A DNA stretch of 29,924 nt from JBPCRW01 sp050996405 (GTDB taxonomy: Bacteria; Acidobacteriota; Blastocatellia; Pyrinomonadales; Pyrinomonadaceae): positions 1 through 29,924 of the forward strand of contig JBPCRW010000084.1 of the NCBI GenBank assembly GCA_050996405.1, written 5' to 3'. The translations under genes were made by a program, and so were the position numbers. A model generated the notes under the pieces. It was not told where the DNA came from. It made no database searches and was given only the letters and a program-made list of their open reading frames with translations. This document shows positions 7,553-14,901 of this stretch, in pieces. How positions within the stretch are numbered: the stretch's first letter is position 1; the number at the start of each line of letters is the position of its first letter.

Positions 7553-8884
7553 ATGAAATTTATTCGCTATTCAAAATTTAAAGGTTTCGATGTTTTCGGC
7601 GTGAATCTCGGCGATTTGATGCAGTCTTTATCGGATTCGCTTTTAGATTCCGGCTACAACGAAAATTATTACTGGACGCGCGAGCGAAATGAAATGGACG
7701 ATTCGCTCGACGCTCTGCGGCAGGCGATTTTGCAGGCTCTGCTCGAACAGGGAATTTTGGACGAACAGGACGTTCAAAAAATGCTCGACGAGAACGAAGG
7801 CAAGTTTAAAGGCTCGCTTTTGGAAGAGTTGATAAATCAACTCATCGAAAGATTGGTCGAAGAAGGTTATCTGGATTTAAAGGAAGTCGAACAGCCACAG
7901 TCGCAACGAAGACAAAACGGCGAAGGCGAAGGACAAGGCGAAATCGGGCAAGGCAATCAGCGTGATGTGCGTTTTCAGGTGACGGAAAAAGGTTTGGATT
8001 TTCTCGGTTACAAAACTTTGCAGAAACTTTTGGGCAGTGTCGGAAAATCTTCTATCGGCAGACACGACACGCCGCAATTAGATACCGGAATCGAAGCAGC
8101 TTTGAGTTCCAAGCAATACGAATTCGGCGACACGATAAATTTGGATGTCAACGCCACTTTGCTTTCCGCCATTACGCGCGAAGGTTTAGGCGTTCCATTA
8201 AATCTCGAATACAAAGATTTATACGTTCACCAGCAGGATTATCAATCGTCGTGCGCGACGGTCGTGATGCTCGACTGCTCGCATTCGATGATTCTTTACG
8301 GCGAAGACCGTTTTACGCCCGCCAAAAAAGTCGCGCTCGCTCTGGCGCATCTGATTCGCACGCAGTATCCGGGCGATTCTTTGAAAATCGTGCTGTTCCA
8401 CGACGGCGCGGAAGAATTGCCGCTAGCGAAATTGGCGACAACGCAAGTCGGACCGTATCACACGAACACGGCTGAAGGTTTAAAACTCGCGCGGCGGATT
8501 TTATCGGCGCAAAGTAAAGAAATGAAGCAAATCGTGATGGTCACGGACGGCAAACCGACCGCCGCTTTTATTGATGCGGGCAATCCGGCGTATTTCAATT
8601 ATCGCCGCTACTCGAAAGTCCAAAACGACAAACGGCTGCTCTATAAAAATTCGATGGGCAACGACCCGTTCGTGATGGCGGAAACTTTCAAGGAAGTCCA
8701 AGCCTGCCGCAAATCCGGCATTATGATAAATACGTTTATGCTGGCGAGCGATTATTACTTAGTCGAATTCGTCAAAAAAATGTCCGCGATGACCAAGGGC
8801 AAAGCCTATTTCGCAAATCCGAATAATCTGACGGAATTCGTTTTGATGGATTTTATGAAACGCCGCACGAGCCGCGTCAAATAA
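7553..8884 (+). CDS. VWA-domain protein, partner of the MoxR ATPase
   Basis: A 443-residue cytoplasmic protein with a C-terminal von Willebrand factor A domain. The metal-ion site motif DCSHS is at 241-245, a conserved Thr in YHTNTAEG near 306, and VTDGKPT near 330. The N-terminal half is helical and acidic, with a Gln/Gly/Glu-rich linker at about 115-135. VWA proteins of this kind bind substrate and work with a MoxR ATPase; the likely partner is at 4291. The frame opens at a TTG (7451), but the ATG at 7553 gives the usual start (MKFIRYSKF), so the upstream 34 residues are probably not translated. The stop lies 5 bases before the antitoxin gene. Confidence 0.85.
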   Translation: MKFIRYSKFKGFDVFGVNLGDLMQSLSDSLLDSGYNENYYWTRERNEMDDSLDALRQAILQALLEQGILDEQDVQKMLDENEGKFKGSLLEELINQLIERLVEEGYLDLKEVEQPQSQRRQNGEGEGQGEIGQGNQRDVRFQVTEKGLDFLGYKTLQKLLGSVGKSSIGRHDTPQLDTGIEAALSSKQYEFGDTINLDVNATLLSAITREGLGVPLNLEYKDLYVHQQDYQSSCATVVMLDCSHSMILYGEDRFTPAKKVALALAHLIRTQYPGDSLKIVLFHDGAEELPLAKLATTQVGPYHTNTAEGLKLARRILSAQSKEMKQIVMVTDGKPTAAFIDAGNPAYFNYRRYSKVQNDKRLLYKNSMGNDPFVMAETFKEVQACRKSGIMINTFMLASDYYLVEFVKKMSAMTKGKAYFANPNNLTEFVLMDFMKRRTSRVK

Positions 8885-8889
8885 AACTT

Positions 8890-9174
8890 ATGAATATACA
8901 AACCAGAAATCACGGAGAAAATCAGGTCATAATTTCAGCCGAAGATTTGCAGAAACTTATCGAAATTGCGGAAAAAATCGAGCCGATTGAAATTATCGAA
9001 GAACTTCCGGCGGAAGAAAAGATGAAGGAAGAAGCGTTTGCCAAAAAACTTTTAGTCGAAGGTTTTATTTCCAGCATCCCGGCGCGCGATGAAACCGACG
9101 AGGACGACAATTTCGAGCCAATGGAATTTGAAGGCGAACCTTTGTCCGAACAAATTATTCGGGAACGCAGATGA
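8890..9174 (+). CDS. Putative antitoxin of a VapBC-like pair
   Basis: A small, very acidic protein (94 residues) with many Glu residues and no clear DNA-binding fold that I can see. It is assigned as an antitoxin from its size, charge and position: its stop overlaps the start of a PIN-domain gene by ATGA (9171-9174), the classic translational coupling of type II toxin-antitoxin pairs. The segment VIISAEDLQKLIEIAEKI could form the helical part. It begins 5 bases after the VWA stop and has no good ribosome-binding site, so it may be co-translated with that gene. Confidence 0.6.
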   Translation: MNIQTRNHGENQVIISAEDLQKLIEIAEKIEPIEIIEELPAEEKMKEEAFAKKLLVEGFISSIPARDETDEDDNFEPMEFEGEPLSEQIIRERR

Positions 9175-9635
9175 GCGCGTATTATATTGAAAGCAGCGCG
9201 TTGGTAAAACGGTATGCCAAAGAGCGCGGCACGAATTTCGTCATCGGTTTGCTGCGTCCGTCGGCGAAAAACTTTCTCTATGCCGCCAAAATTACCGAAA
9301 TTGAAGTCTGCGCCGCATTATCCAAACGACGAAAAGGCTTGACTTTAACCGCAAACCAAACGGTCAGGTCGGTTTTTCGCTTTCGACGTATTTTCGCAAA
9401 AAGATTTTTTGCTGTTGATTTGACCGATTTACTTATCAATGAAGCCATAAATTTGACCGAAAAATATGCTTTGCGCGGTTACGATGCCGTTCAACTCGCA
9501 ACGGCTTTGGAAACAAACCGTAAAAGATTAAACGATGACTTGAGCGCATTGATTTTTGTTTCCGCCGATAATGAATTAAACAATGCGGCGAAAGCTGAAG
9601 GTTTATCAGTCGAAAACCCGAATAATTATTCGTAA
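9171..9635 (+). CDS. PIN-domain toxin (VapC-like ribonuclease)
   Basis: A 154-residue PIN-domain protein, probably a metal-dependent RNase acting on tRNA or rRNA and held in check by the preceding gene. Visible motifs: N-terminal YYIESSALVKRYAKE, conserved Glu in ITEIEVCAAL (about 44), Asp in GYDAVQLATAL, and Asp in FVSADNEL followed by AAKAEGL. The first acidic position, usually Asp in LDSSALVK, is Glu here; activity may survive but this is atypical. The ATG overlaps the antitoxin stop. Immediately downstream is a decayed fragment of a VWA gene. Confidence 0.8.
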   Translation: MSAYYIESSALVKRYAKERGTNFVIGLLRPSAKNFLYAAKITEIEVCAALSKRRKGLTLTANQTVRSVFRFRRIFAKRFFAVDLTDLLINEAINLTEKYALRGYDAVQLATALETNRKRLNDDLSALIFVSADNELNNAAKAEGLSVENPNNYS

Positions 9636-9715
9636 AAAGAGCAGCATTGATGACAGGGGGGAAAGCATATTTTGCCAATCCGATAATGTTTTACTGCGAT
9701 TAGCGAGCTAAAGTT
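9636..9715 (+). pseudogene. Remnant of a VWA-gene 3' end
   Basis: Right after the PIN gene stop, the plus strand still reads KRAALMTGGKAYFANP, matching KKMSAMTKGKAYFANP near the C-terminus of the VWA protein (coding 8776-8823). Eleven of 16 residues are identical. Between 9651 and 9683 several third-codon bases differ while the residues are kept. One base is missing after CCG compared with the intact gene, shifting the frame, and a stop follows shortly. No start or upstream part remains. It is a relic of a related VWA gene or of a duplicated 3' end. Confidence 0.65.
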
Positions 9716-9856
9716 ATCTTCGATAATTTATAAGAATTTACTTTTGAAATATATTGTGTTTCATACTTGCAACAACCTTTCTTCCGTATTAAAATCATTA
9801 CGTTCAAAAACAGTTTAATCTTCCACGCGAAAAATCTAATTTCAGGAGAAAATTTT

Positions 9857-10348
9857 ATGGCAATCAATGAATCTTTTATCGGCGAATTACAGCACGAAGC
9901 GGCGACGACGCGCAAAATTTTGGAAAGAATTCCGGCGGAAAAATTCGATTGGAAACCGCACGAAAAATCAATGTCGTTCGGACAACTGGCAACGCACGTC
10001 GCGGATATGTTTAGTTGGATTCCGATGATTTTGGAAACCGACGAACTCGATTTCGCCAAAGGTTACGAGCAACCGAAGCCCGCAAGCGGCGAAGAATTGG
10101 CGGCGTTGCTCGATAAGAATGCAGCAGCGGCAACCGGAAGTTTGAAAAACGCGGCGGACGAAACGTTCGGAAAAAATTGGACGCTTCGCAGCGGCGAGCA
10201 AATCTTTTTTGAGATGCCGAAAGCGCAGGTTTTGCGCGGAATAGTGATGAACCACATCGTTCATCATCGCGGACAGCTTTCGGTTTATCTGCGTCTGAAC
10301 GATATTCCCGTTCCGGCAATATATGGTCCGAGCGGTGACGAACAATAA
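9857..10348 (+). CDS. DinB-family protein
   Basis: A 163-residue DinB-like four-helix protein. The family binds a metal through three histidines; candidates here are His47 in LATHVAD and His133 and His137 in NHIVHHRGQ. Many members are thiol transferases or have no known role; a damage-inducible function is not implied. The ATG at 9857 is preferred over an upstream frame opening at 9767 because AGGAGA (9843-9848) precedes it and the protein then starts as relatives do (MAINESFIGEL). The gene stands alone, with a terminator following. Confidence 0.85.
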   Translation: MAINESFIGELQHEAATTRKILERIPAEKFDWKPHEKSMSFGQLATHVADMFSWIPMILETDELDFAKGYEQPKPASGEELAALLDKNAAAATGSLKNAADETFGKNWTLRSGEQIFFEMPKAQVLRGIVMNHIVHHRGQLSVYLRLNDIPVPAIYGPSGDEQ

Positions 10349-10380
10349 CGAGCGCGGACGCAAATTTTTAACTCGCTTTG

Positions 10381-10412
10381 AGGATTGGGAAATATCTCAA
10401 TCCTTTATTTTT
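10381..10412 (+). terminator. Intrinsic terminator after the DinB-family gene
   Basis: Stem AGGATTG-GA / TC-CAATCCT (one mismatch) with an A/T loop, followed by TTTATTTTTATT, 33 bases after the DinB stop. Confidence 0.6.
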
Positions 10413-10419
10413 ATTGTGT

Positions 10420-10425
10420 TATACT
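10420..10425 (+). promoter_or_regulatory. Candidate -10 box before nurA
   Basis: TATACT lies 33 bases before the nurA ATG, just after the preceding terminator. The -35 region is AT-rich and not clear, so this is tentative. Confidence 0.3.
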
Positions 10426-10458
10426 TTCGCTGAAAGATATTTAGAAACATTCCGAACA

Positions 10459-11673
10459 ATGCTTTTTCGTGAACTTCTGCAACAGGAATTAAAAATTCAG
10501 AGCGACGGTTTCCGGCGTTTTGCCGACACGCAAGCCGAAGATTTGCGCGATTATCTGGAAAAACTCGCGCGTCTTTGCGAAAATAATTACACCGAAATTT
10601 CAGACCGATTAAGTAAAATCGAAAACGTCGGCGCGCTGCCGTCTGATGAAATTGACGCGGCGGAAAATTTCGCTTTTTCGTTTGACGAAATTTGGACGAA
10701 TCACGAAGAAGCGCGGGCGTGGGCGTTTGAAATTTTGCGGAAACGGACGACTTTTGCGGCTGACGGAAGCCAGCTTTTCGTCGAGCGCGAAGTTTCGCTG
10801 CCCGTCGCGGCGGTTCAAATCGGCTGGTTTGAAAATCCGCACGACGACGCGCAAGGCTACGAAAAAAACGCTCGGTTTAAAGTTCTCTCGCCTGAAGATT
10901 TATTAAAAGACCAGGAAGAACCCGTCATTCCAGAAACGCGGGTCGGGCAAAAACGTTTCGAGATGGAAGTCGAAAAGGCGAAAGAGTTTTTGCTGAAAAA
11001 GAAAGGCTGGCAGGAAAGAAATGAAAGAATGCCGCTCGCATTTTTCGACGGAACTTTGCTGATTTCGTTTGCGTTGCCGCGCACCGCTTTGCAGGAGAGT
11101 TTTATCAACACGATGGTTTCGCTCGTCAAACTTTCACGCGAAACGCGCGTTCCGCTAATCGGTTATGTTGATAGAAGTTACGCGCGTGATTTACTCGGCT
11201 TGCTGGACGCGATTGACGGAACGCGGACGGCGAATAAACGAACTTTAGACGATGCTTCGATTCTTCACACTTCGATTTCCGCAGATTCAAAGACATTGAA
11301 AAACTGGGGCGACCGCACAATTTTTTGTTATTCAAAACGGCGCGGATTAAACGCTTTTATCGACGCGGAAACGGAAAAACCAATCGTCGGTTTTTGTTAT
11401 TTGCAGACGACTTCCGACAATCCGCCCGCGCGATTAGATATTCCGGCGTGGATTTACGAGGAAAATTTGCTGGATGAAGTTTTGAATGTTGTTCGCGCCG
11501 AATGCGTCATCGGTTTGGGTTATCCATACGCGCTGGAAACTGCCGACCAGACGGCGGTTATCTCTCTGCGCGACCGCGAAATTTTTCTTCAGGCTTTACA
11601 AGGCTTTGCCAATGAGAATAATCTTAGTTTCAGAGTTTCGCGCAAGGCGGCGAGCAAAGGCAGGCGAAGATAA
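10459..11673 (+). CDS. nurA: NurA-domain nuclease
   Basis: A 404-residue protein matching the NurA 5'-3' nuclease family, which resects DNA ends with the HerA translocase in archaea and some bacteria. Key acidic sites are visible: Asp102 in FAADGSQ (first metal ligand), Asp197 in AFFDGTLL, and the segment LIGYVDRSYARDLL (about 233-247); a late LDIPAWIYE segment is also typical. The N-terminal 90 residues are helical. The frame opens at TTG 10378, inside the preceding terminator, so the ATG at 10459 is preferred. It overlaps the next gene by one base (TAATGG). No herA is present in the window, so the partner must lie elsewhere. Confidence 0.75.
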   Translation: MLFRELLQQELKIQSDGFRRFADTQAEDLRDYLEKLARLCENNYTEISDRLSKIENVGALPSDEIDAAENFAFSFDEIWTNHEEARAWAFEILRKRTTFAADGSQLFVEREVSLPVAAVQIGWFENPHDDAQGYEKNARFKVLSPEDLLKDQEEPVIPETRVGQKRFEMEVEKAKEFLLKKKGWQERNERMPLAFFDGTLLISFALPRTALQESFINTMVSLVKLSRETRVPLIGYVDRSYARDLLGLLDAIDGTRTANKRTLDDASILHTSISADSKTLKNWGDRTIFCYSKRRGLNAFIDAETEKPIVGFCYLQTTSDNPPARLDIPAWIYEENLLDEVLNVVRAECVIGLGYPYALETADQTAVISLRDREIFLQALQGFANENNLSFRVSRKAASKGRRR

Positions 11674-12188
11674 TGGAAAATGGAAAATGGAAAACGGAAA
11701 ATAAAAAACGCGAAGCGAAACGCGGACAGTTTTCTGATTTCCATTCAACTGCTGAAAAATTTTGTTCTGCTTGTGGAACTGCGGCGACGCGCGAGTTTGC
11801 AAAATTCTGCCGCGTGTGCGGAAAATTTTTACGCGAAGATTACGAACCGCTCGACCGTCTGCGCGCTTCATACAATTTACAGCGAAAGCGAATCGAATTT
11901 GAGCCGAAACGAAACGAGAATTTAAACAACTTATTTGAGAGAAATGGAAATTTAGCTTCCGAAACGGCTTGGGCGTTTGCGGTTTATTCGCTTGTTCCTT
12001 ATCTCGGAATTTTATTTTGTCCGGGCGCGATTTTGATGGGCGGAATCGGCGTTTTTACAGCTTATCGCAAACCTTATCTCGGCGGCGGAACAGTTTCGCG
12101 TAACAGCATTTTGCTTGGACTTATTGTTTTCGTCGCGCAGATTTTTTTGTGGTGGCTGTTGTATATTGTTCCCGAACTTAACAAGTGA
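11673..12188 (+). CDS. Zinc-ribbon membrane protein
   Basis: A 171-residue protein with a four-Cys zinc ribbon (C31, C34, C46, C49; FCSACG and FCRVCG), a charged linker, and two hydrophobic segments at about 97-125 and 142-165 that should span the membrane, giving a short membrane anchor with a cytoplasmic zinc ribbon. Function unknown. Its first codons are made of a GGAAAAT-type short repeat (MENGKWKTENK), so the true start could be later. It overlaps the NurA stop by one base and precedes a probable HAS-barrel gene, so it belongs to the same transcription unit. Confidence 0.65.
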   Translation: MENGKWKTENKKREAKRGQFSDFHSTAEKFCSACGTAATREFAKFCRVCGKFLREDYEPLDRLRASYNLQRKRIEFEPKRNENLNNLFERNGNLASETAWAFAVYSLVPYLGILFCPGAILMGGIGVFTAYRKPYLGGGTVSRNSILLGLIVFVAQIFLWWLLYIVPELNK

Positions 12189-12192
12189 GCAA

Positions 12193-12233
12193 TAAGCCGT
12201 GAGCAGTTTTCACAAACTTCGGCTCACGGCTTA
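12193..12233 (+). terminator. Hairpin directly before the next start codon
   Basis: Perfect 12-base inverted repeat TAAGCCGTGAGC / GCTCACGGCTTA with a 17-base loop, followed by CTTTT and then the ATG at 12239. It could terminate transcription or hide the start region. The GCCGTGAGC motif looks like a dispersed intergenic repeat. No Shine-Dalgarno fits between the stem and the ATG. Confidence 0.6.
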
Positions 12234-12238
12234 CTTTT

Positions 12239-12832
12239 ATGAAAATCGCAAAAATAGTTTCGTCAAATTCTCATATTGATTATGTCGGGCGCGTCGTTGA
12301 TTCGCTCGATGCCGCCGAACCGCCGGACGCGGAAGATTACGGCTTTGCACAATTCGTTAAATTGCCGCTCGAAGACGAGACGAAAATCGTCGGCGTAATT
12401 TACGATTCGATTTTGGTCAATCCAGATTATTCAAATTACGGTCCGCGTCTTTCGCCAAAACCGGATTTGAAAAATTTCAGTCCCGATTATTTGAACGAAC
12501 AGGGATTTTTAATCGGCATTCTGCTGCTCGGCACAAACGGCAAAGACGGCAAAATTCTGCACGGCGTTCCGCGCCGCGTCGTTCCGGCGGGACAAGACGT
12601 TTTAAAAATCGAGCCGGATGAAGTCAGAAAATTTCACACGGACGCGAACGATTGTTTGCAGATTCATTATTATTCACAGGTCGTCGCGCACGCCGGACTG
12701 TTTGCCGCGCCTTTGCTCGAATCTATTATCGAACAACTGAATTTGGATTGTTCGGAAGCTGATAAACAACGGCTCGGAGTTTTAAAACAGACGCTCGCAT
12801 GGCAACGAACGCTGGGCGGAATGCGTCTATGA
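12239..12832 (+). CDS. Probable HAS-barrel protein linked to NurA
   Basis: A 197-residue cytoplasmic protein. The N-terminal half (IVSSNSHIDYVGRVVDSLDA, then DETKIVGVIYDSILVNPDY) resembles the HAS-barrel domain found at the start of HerA ATPases and as stand-alone proteins in HerA-NurA neighbourhoods; the C-terminal half is helical. Position three genes into a nurA unit supports this. Assignment rests on pattern memory and is moderate. A strong hairpin ends 5 bases before the ATG and leaves no room for a ribosome-binding site, so expression may depend on upstream translation or on the hairpin opening. Confidence 0.5.
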   Translation: MKIAKIVSSNSHIDYVGRVVDSLDAAEPPDAEDYGFAQFVKLPLEDETKIVGVIYDSILVNPDYSNYGPRLSPKPDLKNFSPDYLNEQGFLIGILLLGTNGKDGKILHGVPRRVVPAGQDVLKIEPDEVRKFHTDANDCLQIHYYSQVVAHAGLFAAPLLESIIEQLNLDCSEADKQRLGVLKQTLAWQRTLGGMRL

Positions 12833-12875
12833 AATTGAATTCCGAATTACAAATTAGGCTCTGTAATTTAAAAGT

Positions 12876-13433
12876 ATGAAAAAATTTGCTCTCTGCTTCG
12901 CACTTGTCATTTTTTGTTTTGCCGCCGCATTCGCACAGCCGCGAATGATTAAAAAGAAAACCGTCAAATCCGATCCGGCTGTTTTCGCGCCAACTTCGTT
13001 CAAAGCGCAATACGAAGGCGGAATGTTCGGTTTCACTCGCAAGGAAGAAGGGACTTTGCGATTTGACGACGCGAATTTCCGGCTGGTTTTTTTCGACAAA
13101 ACGGGCAAAGAGCGTTTTGCGATTCCCTATAAAACGATAAGCCTGATTTACCCGAATGAAACGAGTTCGCAATCAACGTCGGGCAGAGTAATGGAAAGAG
13201 TTCCGGTGCCGGGCGCGGGGATTGCCGGAATTTTTATGAAGGAAAATAAGAAATTTATGGTCGTCGATTTTGACGACGAGGAAGTGAACGCCAAAGGTGT
13301 CATAAATTTCAAACTTGAAAATCAGAAAACCGTTGACAAGGTGATTCAAACACTCGGCGAAAAAGCCGAAATGCAGCCGCGCGGCGATTCTTATTACCGC
13401 CCGAAAACGCAAGTTTCAAATCAGCAACAATAA
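12876..13433 (+). CDS. Secreted protein of unknown function
   Basis: A 185-residue exported protein: signal peptide MKKFALCFALVIFCFAAAFA, probable cleavage before QPRM. The mature part has alternating strands (YEGGMFGFTRKEEGTLRF, then FRLVFFDKTGKERFAIPYKT) that resemble a small pleckstrin-homology-like beta barrel, ending with a polar, Gln-rich tail. No catalytic motif is seen. It lies 43 bases after the HAS-barrel gene and may be a separate unit. A palindromic repeat begins at its stop codon. Confidence 0.65.
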   Translation: MKKFALCFALVIFCFAAAFAQPRMIKKKTVKSDPAVFAPTSFKAQYEGGMFGFTRKEEGTLRFDDANFRLVFFDKTGKERFAIPYKTISLIYPNETSSQSTSGRVMERVPVPGAGIAGIFMKENKKFMVVDFDDEEVNAKGVINFKLENQKTVDKVIQTLGEKAEMQPRGDSYYRPKTQVSNQQQ

Positions 13434-13491
13434 CCGCAAAAAGGCACAAATTCACAAAAGGAAACTAGATGAGAAAAATCTTTTTGTGGTT
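13432..13491. repeat. Intergenic inverted repeat between convergent genes
   Basis: Arms AACCGCAAAAAG (13432-13443) and CTTTTTGTGGTT (13480-13491) match at 11 of 12 positions. The left arm includes the TAA of the secreted-protein gene and the right arm ends 22 bases before the rsmE stop. It belongs in style to the ACCACAGAG elements and may serve as a bidirectional terminator. Confidence 0.6.
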
Positions 13492-13513
13492 TTTTATCAT
13501 TTCGCAGCTATCT

Positions 13514-14254
13514 TTATTTCAAATCTCCGAAATGATTTTGCAGCAAAACGGAAACGGCGACGGCGGCTGTTTCCGCTCTTAAAATTCTGCCGCCGAGCGT
13601 GACGACCGGTAAATTATTTTTCCGCGCCAACTCAATTTCCGACATTTCCCATCCGCCTTCCGCGCCGACAATTGCCGTCAGTTTTTTGACGCGCGGATTT
13701 TCGCCGACAAAACTTTCAAAACTCTGCCCGTCTCTTTCGGCGAAAAGAATTGTTATTTCCTCTTTTTCAGAAACAAATTTTTCAAACAAAACTGGCGCGT
13801 CAATTTGCATCAATTTCGCGCGCCCCGATTGTTTGGCAGATTCGAGCGCGATTCTGCGCCAGCGCGTCAGTTTTTTCGCGGCTTCACGCTCGTCTTTAAT
13901 TCGGACATCGGCGCGTTTTGTTTCGAGCGGAACGATTTTTGTCACGCCGATTTCACAAGTCTTCTGCACAACCAAATCGAATTTTTCGCCTTTTAAAAGC
14001 GCGACCGCAAGCGTTAAATTCAAACTTGATTCGGGCGCGGACGGCACGATTTCTACGACGTTTGAAAGAATCGTTTCGCGCCTTCCGATTGTTTCCGCGA
14101 CGGCTGAAAATTCTCTGCCTTCGCCGTCAAAAATATTTATTTCCGCGCCCGCGCGAAGCCGCAAAACGTCTCGCAAATGTTTTGATTCATCGGCATCGAG
14201 AATGATTTTTGAATTTTGAAAATTTGCGGGCGGCGCAAAAAATCTTCTCGTCAT
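13514..14254 (-). CDS. rsmE: 16S rRNA (uracil-1498-N3) methyltransferase
   Basis: RsmE-type SPOUT methyltransferase, 246 residues, normal length. The N-terminal PUA-like domain begins MTRRFFAPP with HLRDVLRLRAG; the C-terminal trefoil-knot SAM site includes IVGAEGGWEMSEIE and LGGRILRAETAA. It methylates U1498 in the 30S decoding region. The frame runs back to 14428, but that extension overlaps the upstream gene's 3' end and looks random, so the ATG at 14254 is chosen. It follows a hypothetical gene by 19 bases in the same direction. Confidence 0.93.
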   Translation of the reverse strand: MTRRFFAPPANFQNSKIILDADESKHLRDVLRLRAGAEINIFDGEGREFSAVAETIGRRETILSNVVEIVPSAPESSLNLTLAVALLKGEKFDLVVQKTCEIGVTKIVPLETKRADVRIKDEREAAKKLTRWRRIALESAKQSGRAKLMQIDAPVLFEKFVSEKEEITILFAERDGQSFESFVGENPRVKKLTAIVGAEGGWEMSEIELARKNNLPVVTLGGRILRAETAAVAVSVLLQNHFGDLK

Positions 14255-14273
14255 ATCGAAATTTTTGCGGCAT

Positions 14274-14831
14274 TTATTCGGGAAATCTGTTTTTGAAATC
14301 GGCAGATTTTTGCCGCAGCGCAATCCAGTTTTCAAAAATTTCGGGCGATTGCAGCCAGAGCGCGAACCATTCCGCAATTTCCGATTTTTCGTCGCGTTTT
14401 CGCTGTTCGACTTTTTCGTTTTTGGCAATCATCGACGCGCGATTTTTTCCTTTTAAAGCCGTTTCGCGCACGAGCCGCAAGCCTTCCCTATCGTTTTCCG
14501 CCGCGAATTTTTTACGCAGATTTTCGAGTTGACGGATTGAAACCAGAGCTTGTTTAAAATCGGAGAATTTCAAAACGTTGCGAAATATCGCGTCATACGG
14601 CGATTCGGTGCGGCGCAAAACGTCGAGTTCCATAATCTCGGCGTGGCGCAATTCTGCGCCTTCGTCCGCCAAAGAGCGCGCGATTTTCATCGGCGATTCG
14701 ACCGCACCCGCGCCATATTTCTGACGCACAACTGTTTCAATCGCCTCGATTTCACGCGCTCCGACCGATTCGCAGTCGAGTTTTTCCCAGACTTCGATAA
14801 TCAAATCTTTTTTCGTGCGCGAGTTCCACAT
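14274..14831 (-). CDS. Conserved-type hypothetical protein
   Basis: Not recognised. A 185-residue, soluble, strongly helical and charged protein without signal peptide or membrane segment. The first half (IIEVWEKLDCESVGAREIEA and VVRQKYGAGAVESPMKIARS) looks like a small helical domain; the second half (about 95-150) is a probable coiled coil rich in Lys, Arg and Glu. It reads well as a gene: codon use matches rsmE, and only 19 bases separate them, so the two are probably co-transcribed. Confidence 0.7.
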   Translation of the reverse strand: MWNSRTKKDLIIEVWEKLDCESVGAREIEAIETVVRQKYGAGAVESPMKIARSLADEGAELRHAEIMELDVLRRTESPYDAIFRNVLKFSDFKQALVSIRQLENLRKKFAAENDREGLRLVRETALKGKNRASMIAKNEKVEQRKRDEKSEIAEWFALWLQSPEIFENWIALRQKSADFKNRFPE

Positions 14832-14840
14832 AAAAGAAAT

Positions 14841-14901
14841 TTACCACAGAGGCACAGAGTAATTTTTAACTTTGCAATTTGATAAAAACTCTCTGTGGTC
14901 A
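14841..14901. repeat. Intergenic inverted repeat (ACCACAGAG family)
   Basis: Left arm starts TTACCACAGAGGCACAGAGT (14841-14860); right arm is ACTCTCTGTGGTC (14888-14900). It separates the hypothetical gene from rfaE2, and its end overlaps the rfaE2 stop codon (TGA, 14899-14901). Confidence 0.7.

Noticed and set aside
14255..14428. N-terminal extension of rsmE
   Set aside because: The extra 58 residues overlap the 3' end of the upstream hypothetical gene, are basic and unlike any RsmE, and the standard start MTRRFF lies at 14254.
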